DNA of 64,000 bases from Janthinobacterium sp. ROICE36 (GCF_002869965.1 NZ_PEBS01000016.1:28081-92080), one strand, 5' to 3'. Shown: positions 35,056 to 43,180, numbered from the stretch's first letter. A program made the numbers and translations. Notes: a model not told the origin generated them from the sequence alone.

Positions 35056-35922
35056 TTACTTATCAATGCGGGCGAAGCGGCCGCTGTTGAAATCCTCGAA
35101 CGCCTGCGCGATTTCCGCTTCGGTGTTCATCACGAACGGACCATGGCCGACGATGGCTTCGTCAATCGGCTCGCCGCTCAGCAGCAGCACCACGGCGTCG
35201 CTGTTCGCCTCGACGGTGATGCTGTCGCCGTCGCGTTCGAACAGCGCCATCTGCGCTTCGCGCACCACGCTCTCGCCATTCACCAGCAGCGTGCCGTGCA
35301 GGACGATCAGCGCCGTGCTCCAGCCGGCGTGCACAGGCAACTGCGTCAGCTTGCCCTGCACCAGGCGCAGGTCCCACACCTGCATAGTCGAAAACGTGCG
35401 GGCCGGGCCATGCTGGCCAGCGAAATCGCCGGCGATCACGCGTACCGAGCCCCCGCCGTCCGGCAGCGCCACGGTGGGAATCGTGTCGCTGGTGATGGCC
35501 TGATAGCCGGGCGCCGTCATCTTGTTTTTCGCCGGCAGGTTCACCCACAGCTGCACCATTTCCAGCGTGCCGCCCGACTGCGTGAAGGCAGGCGAGTGAA
35601 ACTCTTCATGCACGATGCCGGCACCGGCCGTCATCCACTGCACGTCGCCGGGGCCGATCACGCCGCCCTGACCCGTCGAATCGCGGTGCGCCACTTCGCC
35701 CTGGTAGACGATGGTCACCGTTTCAAAGCCGCGGTGCGGGTGCGAACCGACGCCGGGCGGACGCGTGCCGGGCGCAAATTCGGCAGGGCCTGCATAGTCG
35801 AGCAGCAGGAAGGGGCTCAGCTGCTTGCCATGGCCGGTGTAAGAAAACATCGAGCGCACGGGAAAACCGTCGCCGACCCAGTGCTGGCGCGGTGCGCTGT
35901 AGATACCTGTGACTGTGTTCAT
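35056..35922 (-). CDS. Pirin-family cupin protein
   Basis: A 288-residue bicupin. The metal-binding block is intact in the N-terminal cupin: [22 protein letters not shown], with a later EEFHS histidine. Some bacterial pirins oxidise quercetin or modulate metabolic enzymes. ATG at 35922 has AGGAG 8 bases upstream; in-frame codons further 5' are untranslated leader. Together with the downstream YcaC-like gene it is divergent from the LysR gene. Confidence 0.9.
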   Translation of the reverse strand: MNTVTGIYSAPRQHWVGDGFPVRSMFSYTGHGKQLSPFLLLDYAGPAEFAPGTRPPGVGSHPHRGFETVTIVYQGEVAHRDSTGQGGVIGPGDVQWMTAGAGIVHEEFHSPAFTQSGGTLEMVQLWVNLPAKNKMTAPGYQAITSDTIPTVALPDGGGSVRVIAGDFAGQHGPARTFSTMQVWDLRLVQGKLTQLPVHAGWSTALIVLHGTLLVNGESVVREAQMALFERDGDSITVEANSDAVVLLLSGEPIDEAIVGHGPFVMNTEAEIAQAFEDFNSGRFARIDK

Positions 35923-36010
35923 CTCAATCTCCTGTGGGGTGTGCATGACGATGGAGTCAGAATACCCTTGCAACGATAGAGGCGGTAGACGGTAAAATAC
36001 GCCATCAGTG

Positions 36011-36026
36011 TTCCATAAATAGAACG
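36011..36026. promoter_or_regulatory. LysR-type operator in pirin/LysR divergent promoter
   Basis: GTTC-CATAAATA-GAAC is an interrupted palindrome with A+T-rich centre, the T-N11-A style of LysR boxes. It sits 15 bases before the LysR ATG and 89 bases before the pirin ATG. Confidence 0.55.
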
Positions 36027-36040
36027 ATCAAGGAGGCGGC

Positions 36041-36946
36041 ATGCAGGATTTGAATGACTTGTATTACTTTGTGCAGGTGGTCGACCATGGCGGCTTCGCG
36101 CCGGCCGGGCGCGCGCTGGGCATGCCGAAATCCAAACTCAGCCGGCGCATCGCGCTGCTGGAAGAGCGCCTCGGCGTGCGCCTGCTGCAGCGCACGACGC
36201 GGCATTTTTCCGTCACCGACGTGGGCCAGACGTTTTACGAGCATTGCAAGGCGATGCTGGTGGAAGCGGAAGCGGCGCAGGAAGCGATCGACCTGACGCG
36301 GGCGGCGCCGCGCGGCACGGTGCGCCTGTCCTGCCCCATCGCCCTGCTGCATTCTCTGGTCGCGCCCATGCTGGCCGGCTTCATGCGCGAGCATCCGCAA
36401 GTGACCCTGCTGCTCGAAGCGAGCAACCGCCGCGTCGACCTGGTGGCCGAAGGCATCGACGTGGCCATCCGCGTGCGTCCGCCGCCGCTGCCCGACAGCG
36501 ACCTGGTGCTGCGCGTGCTGGCCGAACGCAGCCAGTGCATGGTGGGCAGCCCGCTGCTGTTCGGCGACGCCGCCAGGCCAACCGCGCTGGCCGACCTGGC
36601 CGACTGGCCCAGCCTGGCCCTGGGTACGCCGAAACAGCACTACCAGTGGGATTTGTACGGCCCCGATGGCGCGCGCGCCCAGCTGCGCCACGCGCCGCGC
36701 TTCGTCACCGGCGACATGCTGACCCTGCGCGACGCGGCCGTGGCCGGCGTGGGCGTGGTGCAGCTGCCGACCATGATGATCACCGAACAGGTGGCCAACG
36801 GCAGCCTGCTGCCGCTGATGGCGCAGTGGCGGCCGCAGCGCGAAATCATCCACGCCGTCTTCCCGTCGCGGCGCGGCCTGCTGCCGGCCGTGCGCGCGCT
36901 GATCGACTACCTGGCGCACAGCTTCGCCGCGCTGGAGGAAGAGTGA
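36041..36946 (+). CDS. LysR-family transcriptional regulator
   Basis: A 301-residue LysR protein. The N-terminal winged helix is at about 1-60 (LNDLYYFVQVVDHGGFAPAG, GMPKSKLSRRIALLEERLG) and the effector domain at about 90-295. It begins with a strong AAGGAGG site. It is divergent from the pirin and YcaC-like genes over a LysR-type box, so those are the likely targets, as in many proteobacteria where an LysR gene flanks a pirin operon. Confidence 0.9.
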   Translation: MQDLNDLYYFVQVVDHGGFAPAGRALGMPKSKLSRRIALLEERLGVRLLQRTTRHFSVTDVGQTFYEHCKAMLVEAEAAQEAIDLTRAAPRGTVRLSCPIALLHSLVAPMLAGFMREHPQVTLLLEASNRRVDLVAEGIDVAIRVRPPPLPDSDLVLRVLAERSQCMVGSPLLFGDAARPTALADLADWPSLALGTPKQHYQWDLYGPDGARAQLRHAPRFVTGDMLTLRDAAVAGVGVVQLPTMMITEQVANGSLLPLMAQWRPQREIIHAVFPSRRGLLPAVRALIDYLAHSFAALEEE

Positions 36947-36992
36947 GGCTTTTCAGGTACGATGGCGTACCCGCCAATCGCCTGGATACCGC

Positions 36993-37796
36993 ATGCGTTT
37001 ATTGATTTTGTCGGACCTGCACCATGAGTTATGGCGCGAGGATGCGCCGCAAGGCGACCTCGCGCTCAGCCGTCCCGACGCTGTGATCCTGGCCGGCGAC
37101 ATCGACACGGGCACGCGCGCCGTCGCCTGGGCCGCCAGCACGTTTGCGGGCCTGCCGGTGCTGTACGTGCATGGCAACCACGAAGGCTATGGCCACCAGC
37201 TCGACAAGGTGCGCCAGGAGCTGCGCGCGGCCTGCGCCACCACGCAGAACGTGCATTTCCTCGACGCCGACAGCCACGTCATCACCGGCCAGGCCGGCAA
37301 CGCCGTGCGCTTCCTGGGCGCCACCCTGTGGACGGACTTCCGCCTGCTGGGCGACGACACGCGGCAAGCGGCCATGCTCGATGCGCAAGCCGTCATGAAC
37401 GACTACAAGCGCATCCGCCTGGCCAACATGGGCTATCGCAAGCTGCGCGCGGCCGACACGGCCATGTTCCACGCGCAGCAAAAAGCCTGGCTGGCGCACG
37501 AACTGGCGCAGCCCTTCGAAGGCGCGACAGTCGTCATCAGCCACATGGCGCCGTCGCTGCTGTCGGTCGACGATGCGTATGCCAGCGAAGGGTGTTCGCC
37601 CGCCTACGCTTCGCGCCTGGACGAGCTGGCCATGCAGGCGGACCTGTGGGTGCATGGCCACCTCCACGTCTCGCGCGACTATCGGATCGGCCCGTGCCGC
37701 GTCGTAGCTAACCCCTCCGGCTACAGGACGCGCAGCGGCACGCCGCAAAATCCCGCTTTTGATCCGAACTTCATCGTCGAGTTGCCGGCTCGCTAA
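36993..37796 (+). CDS. Metallophosphoesterase (copy 1)
   Basis: A 267-residue calcineurin-like phosphoesterase with all metal-binding blocks: Asp8/His10 (SDLHHE), Asp36 (GDIDTG), Asn62/His63 (GNHEGY), SHMAPS and HGHLH. Substrate is unknown. It is closely related to the gene at 39317: their first 70 residues differ at only about 15 positions. It follows LysR by 46 bases in the same direction; its 3' end overlaps the small basic gene by 4 bases. Confidence 0.88.
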   Translation: MRLLILSDLHHELWREDAPQGDLALSRPDAVILAGDIDTGTRAVAWAASTFAGLPVLYVHGNHEGYGHQLDKVRQELRAACATTQNVHFLDADSHVITGQAGNAVRFLGATLWTDFRLLGDDTRQAAMLDAQAVMNDYKRIRLANMGYRKLRAADTAMFHAQQKAWLAHELAQPFEGATVVISHMAPSLLSVDDAYASEGCSPAYASRLDELAMQADLWVHGHLHVSRDYRIGPCRVVANPSGYRTRSGTPQNPAFDPNFIVELPAR

Positions 37797-37966
37797 TCGT
37801 CAGGTTTGAGTCGGCCCGCCAGCAACTGCTGCAGGCGGTGCTTGCCGGCCCGGCGCGCTGCCCGTGGCGAGGCCTCCGACTGGTGCGCACCGGCGCCGCC
37901 GCGCAACCTGGCGGCCGCCACCAGCGGGTTGCGCGGCTTGGGCGTGGCTTTCACTTTGATTTTCAT
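37793..37966 (-). CDS. Small highly basic protein, 57 aa
   Basis: A 57-residue, Arg/Lys/Ala-rich protein (MKIKVKATPKPRNPLVAAARLRG start) without acidic patches except at the very end. It resembles short basic proteins that are common in Burkholderiales genomes and plasmids, of unknown role; nucleic-acid binding is only a guess. ATG has GGAAA 6 bases upstream. It lies just after an intrinsic terminator and a 12-codon ORF on the same strand, which could control its expression. Confidence 0.6.
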   Translation of the reverse strand: MKIKVKATPKPRNPLVAAARLRGGAGAHQSEASPRAARRAGKHRLQQLLAGRLKPDD

Positions 37967-38000
37967 GGTGTTTCCTTTCAACCCGGTCGTCCCAAACAAA

Positions 38001-38030
38001 AAACCCCGGCGAGTTTCCTCACCGGGGTTT
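38001..38030 (-). terminator. Intrinsic terminator upstream of the small basic gene
   Basis: AAACCCCGG (38001-38009) pairs with CCGGGGTTT (38022-38030). Read on the minus strand the stem is followed by a T-rich run (complement of 37993-38003). It lies 35 bases before the ATG of the 57-residue gene, so it either ends a short upstream transcript or acts as an attenuator. Confidence 0.75.
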
Positions 38031-38041
38031 GAAGGACACCG

Positions 38042-38076
38042 GCTCGGGATCGGCAATGCTGCCGATGGCCCCGAGC
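38042..38076 (-). ncRNA. Leader hairpin, candidate small RNA or attenuator element
   Basis: A 14-bp hairpin with one 3-base bulge: GCTCGGG/CCCGAGC outside and ATCGGCA/TGCCGAT inside, with a 4-base loop. It lies between the 12-codon ORF (stop at 38090) and the terminator at 38001-38030, so the transcript would carry two tandem stems. It may be part of a ~150-nt small RNA or a leader. No known RNA family was recognised. Confidence 0.4.
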
Positions 38077-38089
38077 GTCATGTACGGGG

Positions 38090-38128
38090 CTAGTGGTCGT
38101 ACAACGTGCTGCCAGCCTGCTCGAACAT
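38090..38128 (-). CDS. Possible 12-aa leader peptide
   Basis: ATG at 38128 with AAAGGAAA 4 bases upstream opens a 12-codon frame (MFEQAGSTLYDH) that stops before the two hairpins. Very short frames occur by chance, but the ribosome site and its place ahead of a terminator are those of a leader peptide. Codons show no run of a single amino acid, so classical amino-acid attenuation is not supported. Confidence 0.3.
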   Translation of the reverse strand: MFEQAGSTLYDH

Positions 38129-38231
38129 GGGTTTCCTTTCTTTATCATGGTTAATCTGCACTGCGGACGCTGATACTGCACCGTATGCTGCAGTGCGTCA
38201 ACCGCTTTTCATGGCGCATGCGCCAACGTTG

Positions 38232-39176
38232 TTATTTTATCTCAGCCGCCTTTTCTTTCGCAATGCGGGCATCGAGCTTGGCTGCATTTCTGGCAGCGTA
38301 GTGGCTGCACGCCTGCGTATCGATGAAGGGATTCGGCGTGACGCCTTCCAGCAATTGCGTCAGCTTGCGGTCGCCGCCGGAGTGGTCCGGGTGGGCCGAG
38401 ATCAGGATATCGCACGGCAGCTTGGCAAAGTCCTGCATGACGCGGCGGAAGGCCGGCGTCAGGTCTGCATGACGTTCATCGGCCAGGTAGTGAAAATCGT
38501 CGGCCGCCACCGGCGTGAGGCTGGCGCCGAACACCACGTTCAGGCACTCCTGACGCTCTGCATCCTCGCATGAAACCCAGGTCCAGCTGGTGCTGCCCGG
38601 CGTATGACCGGGCGTGTAGCGCGCCGTGATGCTCACGTCGCCCAGCTGCAGGGTTTCGCCATCGGCGATCTCGCGCACATTCTCCACGGCCGGCATGGGA
38701 TCGATTTCACCCGCTTGCGGATCTGCGGCGAGCACCGCTCCCGCGCGCAGCGCCTGGGCTCCCAGCGGGCTGGCGATCACTTGCGCGCCACTGTCGCGGG
38801 CCAAGGCGGCGACGCCGCCCGAATGGTCGAAATGCGCTTCCGTATTCAGGATGAATTTGACGTCTTCCAGGCGAAAGCCCAGTTCGAGGATATGTTCCTT
38901 GATGGCGGCCACCGATTGCGGCAGCGCGCCGTCGATCAGGATCAAGCCTGCGCGCGTGTCGATCAGCACCACGCTCAAGCCGCCCACGCCCACGTAATAG
39001 GTGTCGCCGTGGATGCGCGCCGGTTGTTGCGGGCGGTTCCACTGCGCCGCGTAGGGCGAGGCAATCGGCTGCGTCAGGGGATCGACGACGGGCGTGGTGG
39101 CATGTGCCGTCAACGGCAGCACCATGGCGGCCAGCGCGACGCTCAGCAAGGTATGGGGAAGGAAGAAAGGCGGCAT
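38232..39176 (-). CDS. Subclass B3-like metallo-beta-lactamase with ExHxDH motif
   Basis: A 314-residue exported protein (signal peptide ending AHA) of the metallo-beta-lactamase fold. Subclass B3 features include the SAHPDHSGG block (His262), TPGHTPGSTSWTW (His191) and a GASLTP segment. The first zinc motif reads E-A-H-F-D-H at 113-118: Glu113 replaces the usual first His, while His115, Asp117 and His118 remain. GOB enzymes carry Gln at that site and Glu variants of B3 are also known, so it may still hydrolyse beta-lactams. Cys203, Cys211 and other cysteines may form disulphides. GGAG lies 6 bases before ATG. It might instead be another periplasmic hydrolase. Confidence 0.82.
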   Translation of the reverse strand: MPPFFLPHTLLSVALAAMVLPLTAHATTPVVDPLTQPIASPYAAQWNRPQQPARIHGDTYYVGVGGLSVVLIDTRAGLILIDGALPQSVAAIKEHILELGFRLEDVKFILNTEAHFDHSGGVAALARDSGAQVIASPLGAQALRAGAVLAADPQAGEIDPMPAVENVREIADGETLQLGDVSITARYTPGHTPGSTSWTWVSCEDAERQECLNVVFGASLTPVAADDFHYLADERHADLTPAFRRVMQDFAKLPCDILISAHPDHSGGDRKLTQLLEGVTPNPFIDTQACSHYAARNAAKLDARIAKEKAAEIK

Positions 39177-39213
39177 GCGGCTCCAGGAGTGAGTGTGTGG
39201 TAATCGATGCCAT

Positions 39214-39232
39214 AGGGTAACGTCGTCACCCT
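39214..39232. promoter_or_regulatory. Near-palindrome upstream of the lactamase gene
   Basis: AGGGTAACGTCGTCACCCT reads as an inverted repeat with 8 of 9 pairs matching. It lies 38 bases before the lactamase ATG in the gap shared with the divergent phosphoesterase. No regulator gene of obvious relevance is adjacent. It could be an operator; function not shown. Confidence 0.35.
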
Positions 39233-39316
39233 GGCGCGGTCAAGCAGACGGGCGCAGCGACTTGCGCTACGATAGAGGCCCATAGACCTGCCGCGCGCCT
39301 TGCCGCGCCCACTGCC

Positions 39317-40120
39317 ATGCGTTTGCTGATCCTGTCCGACCTGCACCTGGAAGTCTGGGGTGAAGACACACCCGCCATCGACCTTGCCGCCAGCCGCCCC
39401 GACGTGGTGATCCTGGCCGGCGACATCGATACGGGCAACCATGCCATCGCCTGGGCCGCGCGCACCTTCGGCGCCCTGCCGGTGCTGTACGTGCATGGCA
39501 ATCACGAGGGCTATGACCATCAGCTCGAACATATGCAGGACGCCGTGCGCGACGCCTGCGCCAGCGCGAATGCGCAGGGCGCCAACATCCGCCTGCTCGA
39601 CGGCGACGCCGTGGTGCTCGATGGCGTGCGCTTCCTCGGCATCACGCTGTGGACGGAATTTTTACTCTTCGGCGCGGCGCGCCAGGAAGAAGCCATGCAG
39701 GCGGCGCAAGCCTACATGCCCGACTACAAACACATCCGCACGGGTGGCGATACGCCGCGCCTCTTGTGCGCCAGCGACACGGCGCAACTGCACGCCCAGC
39801 ACCGCTGCTGGCTGGAACAGCAGCTGGCGCAACCTTTCGATGGCAAGACGGTGGTCATCACGCACATGGCGCCATCGATGCTGTCAGTAGATGAGCAATA
39901 CGCGAGCAACCTGGGCTCGCCCGCCTTCGCCTCGCAGCTGGACGGCCTGGTGGCGCAAGCCGACCTGTGGGTGCATGGCCACATGCACGCCTCGCTCGAC
40001 TATCGCGTGCAAGGCTGCCGCGTCGTGTGCAACCCCTGCGGCTACAAGCGGCCAGACGGCACGCCCGAAAACGAGCGCTTTGACACCGGCTTCATCGTCG
40101 ATATCGCCAGCGCGGTTTAA
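39317..40120 (+). CDS. Metallophosphoesterase (copy 2)
   Basis: A 267-residue paralogue of the gene at 36993, with the same metal-binding blocks (SDLHLE, GDIDTG, GNHEGY, THMAPS, HGHMH) and the same length. The C-terminal part is also similar (VVCNPCGYKRPDGTPENERF against VVANPSGYRTRSGTPQNPAF). Substrate unknown. Its end overlaps the convergent reductase gene by 4 bases. The pair flanks the small basic gene and the lactamase gene. Confidence 0.88.
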   Translation: MRLLILSDLHLEVWGEDTPAIDLAASRPDVVILAGDIDTGNHAIAWAARTFGALPVLYVHGNHEGYDHQLEHMQDAVRDACASANAQGANIRLLDGDAVVLDGVRFLGITLWTEFLLFGAARQEEAMQAAQAYMPDYKHIRTGGDTPRLLCASDTAQLHAQHRCWLEQQLAQPFDGKTVVITHMAPSMLSVDEQYASNLGSPAFASQLDGLVAQADLWVHGHMHASLDYRVQGCRVVCNPCGYKRPDGTPENERFDTGFIVDIASAV

Positions 40121-40644
40121 TTTTTTCGATAGCGCAGCTGCACCACGCCGCTGGGCAGCTGACGCGTGCCGTCCAGGCGCCAGTCGCTGCGCGGCAAGCC
40201 GTCCTCGAACAGGCGCACTCCCTTGCCCAGCACCACGGGCAGTACGGACAAGGTCAGGCTGTCGATGACGCCCTCGCGCAAGCCGGCGCGGATGACGGCG
40301 CCGCCATCGAGATACACGTGGCGGCAACCCTCCTCTGCCAGACCTGCCAGCACTTCCCGCACGCCGCCTTCGCGGCGCTGCTCGCCATGGCGCGGCGCGA
40401 AGGCGCGGTGGCTCAATACCACCACGCGCTTGCCCGCATACGGCCACGGCTCGAACCCCAGCACGGCGTCATAGGTGGTGCGCCCGATCAGCAAGGTATC
40501 GACTTGATCCATCAAGGCCGTATAGCCGGTGGCGTCGGGCGAGTCCGGCGCCAGCTCGGCCAGCCAGGACAGGTCGCCGTTTTCTCCGGCGATGCAGCCA
40601 TCGATGCTAATGCCGAGAAAGGCGCTGACGAAAGGTTTTTGCAT
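40117..40644 (-). CDS. RibD C-terminal/dihydrofolate-reductase-like protein
   Basis: A 175-residue protein of the RibD_C superfamily: SAFLGISIDGCIAG at the start, LLIGRTTYDAVLGF in the NADPH-binding region, HVYLDGGAVIRAGL and the SVLPVVLGKGVRLFE block. Such YyaP/YwjB-like reductases are usually not true DHFRs; the substrate is unknown. It is divergent from a TetR gene over a perfect palindrome, so it is the probable target of that repressor. Confidence 0.85.
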   Translation of the reverse strand: MQKPFVSAFLGISIDGCIAGENGDLSWLAELAPDSPDATGYTALMDQVDTLLIGRTTYDAVLGFEPWPYAGKRVVVLSHRAFAPRHGEQRREGGVREVLAGLAEEGCRHVYLDGGAVIRAGLREGVIDSLTLSVLPVVLGKGVRLFEDGLPRSDWRLDGTRQLPSGVVQLRYRKN

Positions 40645-40660
40645 GAAGTACTCCCCAGTT

Positions 40661-40679
40661 AATTCTACGGTGTAGAATT
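40661..40679. promoter_or_regulatory. Palindromic TetR operator
   Basis: AATTCTAC-GGT-GTAGAATT is a perfect 8-bp inverted repeat with a 3-base spacer. It fills most of the 35-base gap between the two divergent genes and ends exactly at the first ATG of the TetR gene, so repressor bound here would block both. Confidence 0.7.
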
Positions 40680-41273
40680 ATGCCCATGAAACCGCCAAAA
40701 CTTCAAGCTATTGAAAATCCCGTGCGCCGCGCGGGCCGCCCCCGCCGCATCGCGCCCGCGCTGGACAACGCCACCATTTTGCAGACGGCCCTGGCCCTGC
40801 TGGAAGAAAAAGGCGAAGCCTTTTCCATGCGCGCGCTGGCGCTGAGCCTGGGCGTCGATGCCATGGCCCTGTACCACTATTACGCAGGAAAGGAGGACTT
40901 GCTGTTGGCCCTGATGGCGCAGCGTTTCGCCGCGCTCGACCCGCGCCAGCCGCCGTTTACGCGGCGCCAGGCGCCTCGGCGGCGACTACTCGCGCTCTGC
41001 GCGCTGTACCTGGAACTGGTCAGCGCCACGCCATATTTCGTACGCCTGATGGCGCGCGGGCTGGTGACGCACGCCGATGTCGCCAAGCGGTTCACGGCGC
41101 TGTTCGAGCAGGCCATGGAGGGCCTCGACCTGCCTGAAAAACCCCGGCTGCGCGGGCGCGATGCCATCGTCGATTTCCTGCATGGCTACGCGCTGGCGGG
41201 CAGACCCGCCAGCGCGACGCAATGGCACGCCTCGGTCGACCTGATTCTGGCGGGCATGACCGCCCGACACTAA
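40680..41273 (+). CDS. TetR-family repressor
   Basis: A 197-residue TetR protein. Helix-turn-helix at about residues 30-75: ALALSLGVDAMALYHYYAGKEDLLLAL. The N-terminus is Arg/Pro-rich (GRPRRI), as is common. Two in-frame ATGs lie at 40680 and 40686; because the operator ends at 40679, the second is a fair alternative. Likely controls itself and the divergent RibD-like gene. It ends 8 bases from the convergent DJ-1 gene. Confidence 0.87.
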   Translation: MPMKPPKLQAIENPVRRAGRPRRIAPALDNATILQTALALLEEKGEAFSMRALALSLGVDAMALYHYYAGKEDLLLALMAQRFAALDPRQPPFTRRQAPRRRLLALCALYLELVSATPYFVRLMARGLVTHADVAKRFTALFEQAMEGLDLPEKPRLRGRDAIVDFLHGYALAGRPASATQWHASVDLILAGMTARH

Positions 41274-41280
41274 CCGGGCA

Positions 41281-41958
41281 TCAGGCCAGCAGCTTGAGCA
41301 GCGCCTGCGCGGCCGCTTCCGACGAGGCGGGATTCTGGCCCGTGACCAGCAGGCCATCGGTGACCGCGTACGGCTGCCAGTCGCCCAGCTTGGAATAGAC
41401 GCCGCCGTTTTGCTTGAGCATGTCCTCGACCAGGAAAGGCACGATGGCCGTCAAGCCGACGGCGTCTTCTTCCGTATTCGTAAAGCCCGTCACCTGCTTG
41501 CCGCGCACCAGCGGCGTGCCGTCGACGGCTTTCACGTGGCGCAGCACGCCCGGCGCGTGGCAGACAGCGGCGACGGGCTTGCCGGCGGCGATCATCTGCT
41601 CGATCAGCGCGATCGAGTGCGGGTCTTCAGCCAAGTCCCACAGCGGGCCATGGCCGCCCGGATAAAACACGGCGTCAAAGTCGGCCACCTTCACTTCGGA
41701 CAGCTTGCCCGTATTGGCCAGCACGGCTTGCGCCGCAGCGTCCAGCTTGAAGCGGCGCGTGGCCTCCGTTTGCGAATCCGGCTCGTCGCTTTTCGGATCG
41801 AGCGGCGGCTGGCCGCCGTTGGGCGAGACCACCGTCAGCTTGGCGCCCGCTTCCTGCAAGGCATAGTAGGGCGCGGCGAATTCTTCCAGCCAGAAACCGG
41901 TTTTCTTGCCGGTGTCGCCCAGTTGGTCGTGCGAGGTCAGTACCATCAGGATGTTCAT
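41281..41958 (-). CDS. DJ-1/PfpI-family protein (Hsp31-like glyoxalase/deglycase type)
   Basis: A 225-residue DJ-1/PfpI protein with Glu25/Glu26 (GFWLEEF), the nucleophile Cys133-His134 (AAVCHAPGVL) and YPGGHGPLWDL, as in Hsp31-type single-domain glyoxalase III. These remove methylglyoxal and similar carbonyls. It follows the YqhD-type gene by 22 bases on the same strand, so both are expected under the operator at 43157-43171. Whether it is a glyoxalase or a chaperone cannot be told from sequence. Confidence 0.87.
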   Translation of the reverse strand: MNILMVLTSHDQLGDTGKKTGFWLEEFAAPYYALQEAGAKLTVVSPNGGQPPLDPKSDEPDSQTEATRRFKLDAAAQAVLANTGKLSEVKVADFDAVFYPGGHGPLWDLAEDPHSIALIEQMIAAGKPVAAVCHAPGVLRHVKAVDGTPLVRGKQVTGFTNTEEDAVGLTAIVPFLVEDMLKQNGGVYSKLGDWQPYAVTDGLLVTGQNPASSEAAAQALLKLLA

Positions 41959-41980
41959 ATTGTTTCCTTTTATGTCAGGG

Positions 41981-43138
41981 TTACAGTGCTGCTTCGAGGA
42001 TACGGCGGCTGCGCGCGAGGTCGATATCGCGGTGTTCGCCGAGGGAGGTCATGCCATGTGCTTCCAATTGTTTCAGTACCGCTTCCACCGCTTCCTGGCC
42101 TAGCTGATAGGCCGACAAACGGGTCGGGATGCCCAGGCCTTCAAAGAAGGCGCGGGTGCGGGCGATGGCGGCGTCGATGCGCTCGTCGTCGCTACCCTCC
42201 GTGATGCTCCAGACACGTTCGCCATACTGTAGCAATTTGCCGCGTTTCTGCTCGCGCTGCACGTCCAACAGTGCGGGCAGCACCAGGGCCAGGGTGCGCG
42301 CGTGATCGATGTCGTACAGGGCCGTCAATTCGTGGCCGATCATGTGGGTGGCCCAGTCCTGCGGCACGCCGGCGCCGATCAGGCCATTCAGGGCCAGGGT
42401 GGCCGTCCACATCAGGTTGGCGCGGGTGGCGTAATCGTCGGGCGAGGCCACTGCCTGCGGCGCGATCTCGACCAGCGTCTGCAACAAACCTTCGGCAAAA
42501 CGGTCCTGCACCTTCGCCTGCAGCGGATAGGTCAAATATTGTTCCGTGGTGTGGACAAAGGCGTCGACCAGACCATTGGCCACCTGCCTGGCCGGCAAGG
42601 TAAAGGTCTTGCTCGGGTCAAGTACGGAGAATTGCGGGTACAGCAGCGGACTGCGAAAACTCAGCTTGTCATGCGTGGCTTTTTTCGTCACCACGCCGCC
42701 GTTATTCATTTCCGAACCCGTGGCCGGCAAGGTCAGCACCGTGCCAAACGGCAGGGCTTGACGCACATTGGCGCCACCGCGCTCGGCGATTTCCCACGGC
42801 TCGCCGTCGTACAGGGCGGCTGCGGCGACGAACTTGGTGCCATCGATCACGGAGCCGCCACCGACGGCCAGCAGGAAGTCCAGCGTGCCGTCACGCACCT
42901 GCGTCACGGCACGCATCAAGGTTTCATAGCTGGGATTGGGTTCGATGCCGCCAAACTCCTGCACCATGCGCTGGCCCAGCGCAGCGCGCACTTCGGCCAG
43001 GGTGCCGGTCTTTTCCGCGCTGGCGCCGCCGTACAAAATCAGCACGCGCGCATCGTGCGGCACCAGGGTGGACAATTTGGCGACGGTATCGGCGCCGAAT
43101 ACGATACGGGTGGGGTTATGGAATTCAAAATTTTTCAT
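41981..43138 (-). CDS. YqhD-type iron-containing alcohol dehydrogenase/aldehyde reductase
   Basis: A 385-residue group III alcohol dehydrogenase of the YqhD group. Cofactor block GGGSVIDGTKF (93-103) with the polar residue set expected for NADPH, and metal ligands Asp192, His196 (GLVDAFVHTTEQ), His269 (MIGHELTALYD) and His279 (DHARTLAL). YqhD reduces short-chain aldehydes, including lipid-peroxidation products and methylglyoxal. A palindromic operator lies 19 bases before the ATG. Confidence 0.92.
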   Translation of the reverse strand: MKNFEFHNPTRIVFGADTVAKLSTLVPHDARVLILYGGASAEKTGTLAEVRAALGQRMVQEFGGIEPNPSYETLMRAVTQVRDGTLDFLLAVGGGSVIDGTKFVAAAALYDGEPWEIAERGGANVRQALPFGTVLTLPATGSEMNNGGVVTKKATHDKLSFRSPLLYPQFSVLDPSKTFTLPARQVANGLVDAFVHTTEQYLTYPLQAKVQDRFAEGLLQTLVEIAPQAVASPDDYATRANLMWTATLALNGLIGAGVPQDWATHMIGHELTALYDIDHARTLALVLPALLDVQREQKRGKLLQYGERVWSITEGSDDERIDAAIARTRAFFEGLGIPTRLSAYQLGQEAVEAVLKQLEAHGMTSLGEHRDIDLARSRRILEAAL

Positions 43139-43156
43139 GCTGTTGCTCCAAGTTAT

Positions 43157-43171
43157 TAGACTGGTCGTCTA
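43157..43171. promoter_or_regulatory. NemR/AcuR-type operator before the YqhD-type gene
   Basis: TAGAC-TGGTC-GTCTA is an inverted repeat with a 5-base spacer, 19 bases upstream of the YqhD-type ATG. A second site with the same half-sites precedes the TetR gene. TAGAC half-sites are the kind bound by NemR-like TetR repressors. Confidence 0.7.
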
Positions 43172-43180
43172 CGATTCACT

